From: Porticoccus sp.
GTDB lineage: Bacteria > Pseudomonadota > Gammaproteobacteria > Pseudomonadales > Porticoccaceae
Assembly (NCBI GenBank): GCA_023263825.1
Contig: JALQUJ010000096.1
Coordinates: forward strand, 1-10,455
DNA length: 10,455 nucleotides
Direction: 5' to 3'
A model generated the notes under the pieces. It searched no databases. It was not told the origin of the DNA and was given only the letters and a program-made list of their open reading frames with translations. Position 1 is the stretch's first letter, and each line of letters opens with the position of its first letter. Below are positions 1 through 5,171 of this stretch, piece by piece. Both the position numbers and the translations under genes were made by a program.

Positions 1-1
1 A

Positions 2-880
2 GCACCGTTTCTCCGTCATTTAATCTTGGCTGCAATAGAAGAGTTCCCCAACATTCCTGTCTGTATGCATCAGGATCACGGCACCAGCCCTGATATTTGC
101 CAGCGCTCAATTCAATTGGGCTTTAGCTCGGTGATGATGGACGGATCACTGGAAGAAGACGGAAAAACCCCGGCATCTTACGAATACAACGTTGAAGTCA
201 CACGCCGCGTGGTTGAAATAGCACATGCCTGTGGTGTTTCTGTAGAGGGTGAATTGGGCTGCCTTGGTTCATTGGAAACTGGTCAGGCGGGTGAAGAAGA
301 TGGTGTGGGTGCTGAAGGTACACTATCCCACGATCAAATGCTGACAGACCCGGAAGAAGCAGCAGACTTTGTGGCTAAAACAGGCGTTGATGCACTGGCC
401 ATTGCCATTGGCACATCACACGGCGCTTACAAATTCTCCCGCCCTCCTACGGGGGATATTCTTGCCATTGAACGTATCAAAGCCATCAATAGCAGAATTC
501 CTAACACACACTTGGTTATGCACGGTTCTTCTTCTGTGCCTCAGGATTGGTTAGCCGTTATCAATGAATACGGTGGTGAAATTCCAGAAACCTACGGTGT
601 GCCAGTAGAAGAAATTGTAGAAGGCATTAAGCACGGTGTACGCAAAGTAAATATCGATACCGATTTACGCTTGGCATCAACGGGTGCGATACGTCGTTTC
701 TTGGGGAACAACAAAGCAGAATTCGATCCGCGTAAATATCTGAAGGAAACAGTCACTGCTATGACCGATATTTGTATTGCACGATATGAAGCGTTCGGTA
801 CAGCAGGCAATGCACCAAAAATTAAGCCAATCAGTCAGGAAAAAATGTATAAAAATTATTTAAGTGGCGAGTTAGGCTGA
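2..880 (+). CDS. fba: Class II fructose-1,6-bisphosphate aldolase, Calvin-cycle subtype (5' partial)
   Basis: This cytosolic enzyme interconverts fructose-1,6-bisphosphate with dihydroxyacetone phosphate and glyceraldehyde-3-phosphate in glycolysis and gluconeogenesis. The frame is open to the left edge, and its first residues (APFLRHLI) are aldolase sequence, so the gene starts outside the window. A TTG at 26 is internal and is not the start. The 292 visible residues compare with about 345-355 in the family, so roughly 55-60 N-terminal residues are missing. Class II zinc-site motifs are present in order: HQDHG (catalytic Asp 25, zinc His 26 of the visible protein), IGTSHG (His 140) and VMHGSSS (His 174). 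NIDTDLR (217-223) is the phosphate-binding strand. The long glycine- and acid-rich GEEDGVGAEG loop is typical of the Calvin-type subgroup. A terminator follows 16 bases after the stop. Identification is secure; the name says nothing about autotrophy. Confidence 0.95.
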   Translation, partial: APFLRHLILAAIEEFPNIPVCMHQDHGTSPDICQRSIQLGFSSVMMDGSLEEDGKTPASYEYNVEVTRRVVEIAHACGVSVEGELGCLGSLETGQAGEEDGVGAEGTLSHDQMLTDPEEAADFVAKTGVDALAIAIGTSHGAYKFSRPPTGDILAIERIKAINSRIPNTHLVMHGSSSVPQDWLAVINEYGGEIPETYGVPVEEIVEGIKHGVRKVNIDTDLRLASTGAIRRFLGNNKAEFDPRKYLKETVTAMTDICIARYEAFGTAGNAPKIKPISQEKMYKNYLSGELG

Positions 881-896
881 TTTTTCTGTTCGATAT

Positions 897-928
897 AAAA
901 AGGGCGACTAATTTTAGTCGCCCTTTTT
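897..928. terminator. Intrinsic terminator, probably bidirectional
   Basis: GGGCGACTAA (902-911) pairs perfectly with TTAGTCGCCC (914-923). The stem is flanked by five A on the left and five T on the right, so it reads as a GC-rich hairpin plus U-tract on both strands. It lies between the aldolase gene and the convergent lipoprotein gene, where one element could stop transcription from both sides. Confidence 0.9.
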
Positions 929-960
929 GGTTAAAGCAGTAAATAGTAGGTTTTATGGAA

Positions 961-1605
961 TCACTTATTTTCAGTTACAGCTTCAACAAGTGCAGCAATT
1001 TCCGCAACGAATAACGAAGCAAAGTAATCTCGGCCTTTTTTTGGCGATAATTTACAGCCCCATTTATTTTGTGCCCCTTCGGAATAACTCGCAGCAATGT
1101 TTTCTATTGATGTTGAATCAATACTAAAGGCTACATGCTCGGTATGTATGCAGCCGCTATAGGCACTTCCAAGGCAGGAGATGTCATGTTTTAAAATAGA
1201 GGCCTGTTTTGTTTTAGATTCTACCCCGGAGCTGTAGCTCACTTCTTTGTACGAATGCTTATCATGGTCTTTATATTCAATCAGGCTGTTAATTTGATAG
1301 GTTGTGTGCCCGGTTTTTTTATCAATTAATGCCGTTATATAGTTGTTTGCCCATACATTATTTTTGTTTCTTGATTTTTTATTAAAACCATTTGCGGTCG
1401 AAATTTTTACAGTGCCTTTTTTATTATCTTTTTCAATAATAAGTTTATTTTTAAAATAGGATTTATTAAGTGTGATAGCAGCAAGGGGAGTAAAATTTGT
1501 AGTCTGGGATGGCTTGCCAATCCTCGTTATTGGTGTTGTGTTTGAACAAGCCTGTATGAATAGTAGGCTTGTTAAACTAAGTGAAATTAATAGAGTATTT
1601 TTCAC
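961..1605 (-). CDS. Putative outer-membrane lipoprotein of unknown function
   Basis: I do not recognise the family. From the GTG at 1605 the protein has 214 residues and begins MKNTLLISL, with a lipobox ending IQA-Cys20. This is a classic type II signal peptide. Ser at +2 argues against inner-membrane retention, so outer-membrane attachment facing the periplasm is inferred. The mature part is Lys/Asn/Ser-rich, with two close cysteines (144 and 152) and a third at 184 that could form a disulfide. The C-terminus (FASLFVAEIAALVEAV) could form an amphipathic helix. I prefer GTG because it gives a compact signal peptide with an AGG seven bases upstream. A TTG at 1638 with a GAG-type site eight bases upstream would add 11 residues and is a real alternative. 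The gene is much more AT-rich than the aldolase gene. It may be co-transcribed with the small gene 73 bases upstream. Confidence 0.7.
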   Translation of the reverse strand: MKNTLLISLSLTSLLFIQACSNTTPITRIGKPSQTTNFTPLAAITLNKSYFKNKLIIEKDNKKGTVKISTANGFNKKSRNKNNVWANNYITALIDKKTGHTTYQINSLIEYKDHDKHSYKEVSYSSGVESKTKQASILKHDISCLGSAYSGCIHTEHVAFSIDSTSIENIAASYSEGAQNKWGCKLSPKKGRDYFASLFVAEIAALVEAVTENK

Positions 1606-1678
1606 GACATAGCCTATCGTATTTTTAATGGGTAACAATTTTAAGACTCTTTTCTGCCCAAAGGTTCACTGTATAGTA

Positions 1679-1984
1679 TTAATGTATACGAACTTCAGTA
1701 TCAAAGCTCACTACAGAGTTTATATTTCGAATAATAATATTTTGTTTGGCGAGTTCTTTTTCAATCCAGCGCTTTAAGTGGTTGTCTTTTTCCGATGCCT
1801 TAGCAGCTATTAGGCTTTCAGGGTTATCGAACATACATAAAATAGATAGAGATCTGGGGAAGTGTTTATAGTTGACGGTATGGGTGATCCATTGAAACCC
1901 TTCAACAGTTTCAAGTGCTTCTTCACATACATTGGTTAATGCCAGCCTTATGGCATTTTCTATTTTTTTATCAGACTTTTTCAT
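1679..1984 (-). CDS. Conserved small protein, often database-labelled 'Fis family' but without a Fis helix-turn-helix
   Basis: From the ATG at 1984 this gives 101 residues starting MKKSDKKIENAIRLAL. The pattern (MxKxDKKIxxxIRxAL, then VCEEAL, GFQWITHTVNY, FPRSLSILCMFD) matches my recollection of a small gammaproteobacterial family that annotation pipelines sometimes call 'Fis family transcriptional regulator'. No DNA-binding helix-turn-helix is visible, so that label should not be taken as function. A predicted order is N-terminal helix (1-28), strands around FQWITHTVNY and SLSILCMFD, a charged helix (65-80), then a C-terminal strand. The frame stays open upstream to 2101, but that extension looks like leader. 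The ATG at 1984 has a weak GAG site nine bases upstream and two promoter-like elements further back. The role is unknown, and the family match is from memory. Confidence 0.7.
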   Translation of the reverse strand: MKKSDKKIENAIRLALTNVCEEALETVEGFQWITHTVNYKHFPRSLSILCMFDNPESLIAAKASEKDNHLKRWIEKELAKQNIIIRNINSVVSFDTEVRIH

Positions 1985-2003
1985 ATTTGTACTCGGTATA
2001 CTG

Positions 2004-2031
2004 ATTATAGTCAGTCTATCCTTACTGTCCG
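2004..2031 (-). promoter_or_regulatory. Candidate sigma70 promoter for the 1984 gene (proximal)
   Basis: On the minus strand a perfect TATAAT (-10, bases 2009-2004) is preceded by CGGACA (-35, 2031-2026, four of six matches to TTGACA) with a 16-bp spacer. Initiation would fall about 12-15 bases upstream of the ATG at 1984, giving a very short leader. Confidence 0.4.
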
Positions 2032-2090
2032 TAGTGGTTTGTATAGAGAGATTTATGGCTAAAATACTTGTTATTAAAATATGCTCTGCG

Positions 2091-2119
2091 ATTATAGGCA
2101 ACGTAAAAATATACGTCAG
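2091..2119 (-). promoter_or_regulatory. Candidate sigma70 promoter for the 1984 gene (distal)
   Basis: On the minus strand a second perfect TATAAT (2096-2091) follows CTGACG (2119-2114, four of six to TTGACA) with the optimal 17-bp spacer. It would make a leader of about 100 bases. Together with the proximal element it suggests tandem promoters. No start-site data are available. Confidence 0.45.
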
Positions 2120-2138
2120 ATAGCTTATTTAGATCGGG

Positions 2139-2155
2139 GCCTTGATAATCAAGGC
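2139..2155. promoter_or_regulatory. 17-bp perfect palindrome, possible operator
   Basis: GCCTTGAT (2139-2146) and ATCAAGGC (2148-2155) are exact inverted arms around a single A. The site lies 40 bases upstream of the hydrolase start and 20 bases beyond the distal minus-strand promoter, a suitable place for a dimeric regulator to control both genes. The binding protein is unknown. Confidence 0.4.
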
Positions 2156-2194
2156 TAGAGAAACAGATCTAGCTAAAACGCGGAACAAAAATTA

Positions 2195-3145
2195 ATGGCG
2201 ATTACCTCAGCACAGTTAAAAGATGTGAGTGATAGGTTGCAAGTGTTAAACTTCGATCTAGCGCGGGACCGTGTGGAGAAAACGGCTGATGAGGCACGTT
2301 ACCTAGAACATTATGGTTTGCTTTTTGGCACAGAAGAGGATGTTCACCATTGTCTTGGGAAGTTTGAATCCAAAGGTTTTCAAATCGCTACCCACTATTG
2401 GGTGCCCCAAAATCCCATAGGTACATACTTTGTTGTTCACGGTTACTTTGATCATATTGGCCTCTATGGACATTTAATACGTCACCTTTTAAAGCTTGGT
2501 TACGCGGTAGTGGCATTTGATTTGCCTGGCCATGGTTTATCCAGTGGTGAACGGGTGACAATAAAGAGTTTTGATCATTATGTCGATGTGTTTTCAGGCC
2601 TTCTTCACCACTGTGAAAGTAATTTTCCAAAGCCTTGGAAAGCTGCTGGTCAAAGCACAGGTAGTGCGATTCTAGTTAAATATATTATGGCGGCTAAACC
2701 TTATCATTATAAAAATGACCTTGAGGGTGTGACCGTATTTGCTCCGTTGATTCACCCGAGAAGTTGGAAGAAAAGCCTCTTCACTTATAAATTATTACAT
2801 CGCTTTTTAAATAAAATAAAAAGAAAGTTATATCCAAATACTGCTGATGAAGCATTCAATCAATTCTTGGCAAATAATGACCCGTTACAAGCCTTCTATA
2901 TCTCTATTGAGTGGGTAGCGTCGATGAAGCGGTGGACAGAGGAGTTTGCAGCATTACCGTCAAATGATTACCCATTAAAAGTAATACAAGGCGACTGCGA
3001 TAACACAGTGGATTGGAAATATAATTTAGAGGCTTTGAGAAAAAAATTTAAGAATATAGATATTGAAATTATTCATGGCGCTCAGCATCAAATGGTGAAT
3101 GAAACGGTTTGGTTAAGAGAGAAAATATTTAAAAAAATTAATTAG
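2195..3145 (+). CDS. Alpha/beta hydrolase, monoacylglycerol lipase-like (serine aminopeptidase S33 / Hydrolase_4 family)
   Basis: This is a predicted cytosolic serine hydrolase of 316 residues acting on small or lipid esters; the substrate is not fixed by sequence. The core begins with the oxyanion-hole strand FVVHGYFDH (79-87), followed by AFDLPGHGLSSG (107-118), as in monoglyceride lipases and lysophospholipases. The nucleophile elbow is GQSTG with Ser154. The likely catalytic acid is Asp269 (in QGDCDNTVD) and the catalytic His is His298 (HGAQHQM). All three triad members are in the right order and spacing. About 60 N-terminal residues precede the core, and a basic helical cap (190-215) may bind lipid or membrane. 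No signal peptide is visible. The ATG at 2195 follows a weak GGA site. The sequence stays open in the same frame for 63 codons past the TAG stop (see the 3177 entry). Confidence 0.85.
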   Translation: MAITSAQLKDVSDRLQVLNFDLARDRVEKTADEARYLEHYGLLFGTEEDVHHCLGKFESKGFQIATHYWVPQNPIGTYFVVHGYFDHIGLYGHLIRHLLKLGYAVVAFDLPGHGLSSGERVTIKSFDHYVDVFSGLLHHCESNFPKPWKAAGQSTGSAILVKYIMAAKPYHYKNDLEGVTVFAPLIHPRSWKKSLFTYKLLHRFLNKIKRKLYPNTADEAFNQFLANNDPLQAFYISIEWVASMKRWTEEFAALPSNDYPLKVIQGDCDNTVDWKYNLEALRKKFKNIDIEIIHGAQHQMVNETVWLREKIFKKIN

Positions 3146-3176
3146 GTTATCTATTTTCGAATAAGAAAATCTAACC

Positions 3177-3337
3177 ATGCCAAGAAAGGTAAGAGAATTG
3201 GCGCCCAACTGATCACGCCATATGATCACCTGACAGAGTATATATTAGGCATTGGTTGTTGTGGTTTGTTAGGAGTTAAATTATTCACTAGGCAGCTATG
3301 TGCGACATGCGGGGTGATGTTTAAAAATGAAGTTTAA
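3177..3337 (+). pseudogene. Probable frameshifted gene for a 53-residue membrane peptide with a C-terminal CxxCG
   Basis: The frame from 3146 to 3337 is open but has no ATG, GTG or TTG near its beginning. However, an ATG at 3177 is followed by CCAAGAAAGG. One extra G there (ATG GCC AAG AAA) would join the ATG to this frame and give a 53-residue protein starting MAKKGKRIGAQL. It would have one hydrophobic segment (about 22-37, YILGIGCCGLLG) and a tail LCATCG (41-46) like half of a zinc knuckle. As written, the ATG reads only 11 codons before a stop. The reading frame overlaps the next gene by 11 bases, as in translationally coupled pairs. It could be a decayed gene, a base missing from the assembly, or chance. 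The family is not recognised. Confidence 0.4.
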
Positions 3338-3557
3338 TAATGATAAGTTCGATGAGTGGGAAGATAATTCACGCCTTATACATTATTTTATTTTTCTTAT
3401 AATCTGCCTTTTAGGCACTGCGCTGTTTGTCTTCGATAATGGTAAAGTGCTTGGTGTCCTAGGATTGCTATGTGCAGCATATGGTTATTATCAGATGTCT
3501 AGAGCAATGCCGTTGAGTTATATGATTAGGTCTATAAAGAAGATTTTTTTCGGTTAA
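3327..3557 (+). CDS. Small two-helix membrane protein of unknown function
   Basis: I do not recognise this 76-residue protein. A charged, acidic N-terminus (DKFDEWEDNSR) is followed by two hydrophobic segments, about 17-36 (LIHYFIFLIICLLG) and 41-57 (VLGVLGLLCAAYGYY). They are joined by a short DNG turn, and the protein ends in a basic tail (RSIKKIFFG). The positive-inside rule suggests both ends lie in the cytoplasm. The ATG at 3327 has a GGGGTG purine site about ten bases upstream and overlaps the end of the frameshifted reading frame before it, so the two were probably once one transcript. Base composition is AT-rich like its neighbours. There is no ORF on the other strand that competes convincingly. 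Confidence 0.6.
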   Translation: MKFNNDKFDEWEDNSRLIHYFIFLIICLLGTALFVFDNGKVLGVLGLLCAAYGYYQMSRAMPLSYMIRSIKKIFFG

Positions 3558-3570
3558 GGAAAAAAGATCA

Positions 3571-3594
3571 TTCTAAAAATTCATTTTTTTAGAA
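3571..3594. terminator. Weak AT-rich inverted repeat, possible bidirectional terminator
   Basis: TTCTAAAAA (3571-3579) pairs with TTTTTAGAA (3586-3594) around a six-base loop. It lies between the convergent 76-residue gene and serA. On the minus strand it is followed after four bases by six T, which favours a role in ending serA transcription. The stem is almost all A-T and so is thermodynamically weak. Confidence 0.4.
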
Positions 3595-3631
3595 GCACCC
3601 ATTAGTCTTGTATAGTTTTTAGTTGATGCTC

Positions 3632-4885
3632 TTAAAATAACACCCGGCAGCGCATAGTTCCTTCAATACCTTTCAGTGCCTTTAGAGCCAAATCACTGTA
3701 TTCAGCATCCACATCCAAAACAACATAACCCACTTTTTCTGTGGTTTGCAGGTGTTGCCCACAAATATTGATATTGTTGTCAGAGAATACTTGGTTAATG
3801 GCTGTCATCACACCGGGTACATTATGGTGCACGTGCAGCAAGCGGTGGGTGCCAGTGTGGGGTGGCAGTGAGACTTGTGGAAAGTTAACGGCACTAATAG
3901 TGGTTCCGCTGTCACTGTAGCGAGCCATTTTTTCAGCGACTTCGAGGCCAATGTTTTCTTGGGCTTCTTGAGTTGAGCCACCGATATGTGGCGTGAGAAT
4001 CACATTATCAAATAGTCTCAGGGGTGAAACAAATTCTTCCTGGTTTGATTTTGGTTCTGTTGGGAATACATCAATGGCAGCACCGGCCAGGTGCTTGCTT
4101 TCCAGTAAGGCACTCAGTGCATCAATATCGACAACTTGACCACGAGCCGCATTAATGAGTATGCCGCCTTTTTTAATGGCGCCTAGTTCTTCAGGACCCA
4201 TCATATATCGGGTGGCATCGGTGTCGGGTACATGGAGTGAAACGACATCAGAGCAGCCTAGTAGTGCTTTCAGACTGGGCACCTGTTCTGCATTGCCCAA
4301 AGGTAGCTTGGTGACGACGTCATAAAATTTAACGCGCATACCCATGGATTCAGCCATCACGCTGATTTGGCTGCCAATATTGCCATAGCCAACAATACCC
4401 AGGGTTTTACCGCGAACTTCATAGGAGTCTGCGGCAGACTTTAGCCAGGTACCGCGATGGGCTGCTGCACTTTTTTCAGGGATCCCGCGCATCAGCATAA
4501 TGGTTTCAGCAATGACTAATTCTGCAACACTGCGGGTATTGGAATAAGGTGCATTGAAGACAACGACGCCGTGTTCTGTGGCTGCTTGAAGATCAACTTG
4601 GTTGGTGCCGATACAAAAACAACCGACGCCGATCAGTTTCTTGCCAGCCTCAAATACCTTGCGGTTGAGTTGGGAGCGAGAGCGGATACCGACGAAGTGG
4701 AAATCCTTAATTTTTTCGATTAACTCGTCTTCAGGTAGGGCTGACTTCAGATACTCCACATTGGTATATCCAGCAGCTTCCAGGGTTGCTACAGCGGAAG
4801 GGTGAACACCTTCGAGCAGTAAAAATTTGATCTTGGCCTTGTCTAATGAAAAGCCCAATGAAGAGTCTAAAGAAAGGTTGCCCAT
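3632..4885 (-). CDS. serA: D-3-phosphoglycerate dehydrogenase
   Basis: SerA catalyses the first step of serine synthesis, NAD-dependent oxidation of 3-phosphoglycerate to 3-phosphohydroxypyruvate, in the cytosol. The 417 residues align along their whole length with the 410-residue E. coli type. The substrate domain includes the GCFCIGTNQVDL and APYSNTRSVAEL motifs. The Rossmann NAD motif is GYGNIG (166-171). The catalytic Arg248 (NAARGQ), Glu277 (FPTEP) and His300 (LTPHIGG) are all present. A C-terminal ACT domain (about 347-417) keeps HVHHN (His353, Asn355) and NIN (Asn373). These correspond to the E. coli serine-binding residues, so feedback inhibition by serine is expected. The ATG at 4885 is preceded by a strong GAGGA site five bases away. 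It is divergent from the D-2-hydroxyglutarate dehydrogenase gene, a known functional partner. A 13-bp-arm palindrome lies 38 bases upstream. Confidence 0.97.
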   Translation of the reverse strand: MGNLSLDSSLGFSLDKAKIKFLLLEGVHPSAVATLEAAGYTNVEYLKSALPEDELIEKIKDFHFVGIRSRSQLNRKVFEAGKKLIGVGCFCIGTNQVDLQAATEHGVVVFNAPYSNTRSVAELVIAETIMLMRGIPEKSAAAHRGTWLKSAADSYEVRGKTLGIVGYGNIGSQISVMAESMGMRVKFYDVVTKLPLGNAEQVPSLKALLGCSDVVSLHVPDTDATRYMMGPEELGAIKKGGILINAARGQVVDIDALSALLESKHLAGAAIDVFPTEPKSNQEEFVSPLRLFDNVILTPHIGGSTQEAQENIGLEVAEKMARYSDSGTTISAVNFPQVSLPPHTGTHRLLHVHHNVPGVMTAINQVFSDNNINICGQHLQTTEKVGYVVLDVDAEYSDLALKALKGIEGTMRCRVLF

Positions 4886-4923
4886 GCTGTCCTCAGTGGT
4901 TGCTCTACTTCTATTAACCTGGC

Positions 4924-4951
4924 AATTAAATAGGTTGTAACCTATTTAATT
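4924..4951. promoter_or_regulatory. 28-bp perfect palindrome upstream of serA, candidate operator
   Basis: Arms AATTAAATAGGTT (4924-4936) and the exact inverse AACCTATTTAATT (4939-4951) flank a GT centre. The two-base loop disfavours an RNA hairpin and favours a dimer-binding site on DNA. It also carries -10-like AT-rich sequence on the serA strand. AACCT recurs at 4916-4920, so the AGGTT arm has an alternative partner. The regulator is unknown. Confidence 0.5.
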
Positions 4952-4953
4952 AT

Positions 4954-5078
4954 CGTCCAGAAAAATCTGACGGTGTTGTGTGAAACCCCTGAATTTTCAT
5001 GGACTTGCGACGGCTTTTAGCCATCGGCAGCACAATCGTGTGCTGCATTATGAACCCAACAACATTAGTTGTCGGGTT
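4954..5078. other. Hairpin-rich spacer between serA and the D-2-hydroxyglutarate dehydrogenase gene
   Basis: Four inverted repeats follow each other. At 4954-4972, CGT/ACG plus CAGA/TCTG enclose a loop of four A with one bulge. At 5008-5026, CGACGGC faces GCCATCG with one mismatch. Immediately abutting it at 5027-5046, GCAGCACA pairs perfectly with TGTGCTGC around ATCG. At 5053-5078, AACCC/GGGTT and ACAAC/GTTGT enclose ATTA with one mismatch. No ORF with coding character and no tRNA is visible. This could be a structured leader of the dehydrogenase mRNA, a small RNA, or multiple operators. It matches no riboswitch class I can name. Confidence 0.4.
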
Positions 5079-5107
5079 AATAACTTCGCAGACAGTTAAT
5101 CTATCTC

Positions 5108-5158
5108 AAAAAAGGGCGTCTATGATAACATGCACGCCCTTTGATAACTGCCCTTTTT
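5108..5158. terminator. Terminator or attenuator-like element with two alternative hairpins just before the dehydrogenase RBS
   Basis: AAAGGGCGT (5111-5119) pairs perfectly with ACGCCCTTT (5134-5142). The same 5' arm can instead pair as AAAAAGGGC (5109-5117) with GCCCTTTTT (5150-5158), so the two stems exclude each other. The second ends in five T directly before the GGAG ribosome site at 5159. On the minus strand the first stem is followed by six T, a good intrinsic terminator for antisense transcripts. The right half also holds a direct repeat, GATAACATG (5124-5132) and GATAACTG (5143-5150). Confidence 0.5.
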
Positions 5159-5171
5159 GGAGATGTTTAAG

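Noticed and set aside
26..28. TTG at 26 as the aldolase start
   Set aside because: The frame is open to base 2, and the upstream residues (APFLRHLI) are conserved aldolase sequence, so the gene is truncated by the window edge.
1932..2123. Plus-strand hydrophobic ORF of 63 codons
   Set aside because: It overlaps the conserved 1679-1984 gene and its promoters; the hydrophobicity comes from T-rich sequence, and no good ribosome site precedes it.
2139..2155. FNR/Anr box in the TTGATaATCAA palindrome
   Set aside because: FNR-type sites need four bases between TTGAT and ATCAA; here there is only one.
2388..2630. Minus-strand ORF inside the hydrolase gene
   Set aside because: It overlaps a gene with a full catalytic triad and has no ribosome site or recognisable protein; it is a shadow frame.
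3145..3176. Terminator after the hydrolase (GGTTA ... TAACC)
   Set aside because: The stem is interrupted by an asymmetric internal loop, and there is no T-tract after it.
4954..5158. Known riboswitch or tRNA in the serA/dehydrogenase spacer
   Set aside because: I see no cloverleaf and no conserved core of glycine, lysine, SAM or 2-oxoglutarate riboswitches; only simple hairpins are visible.
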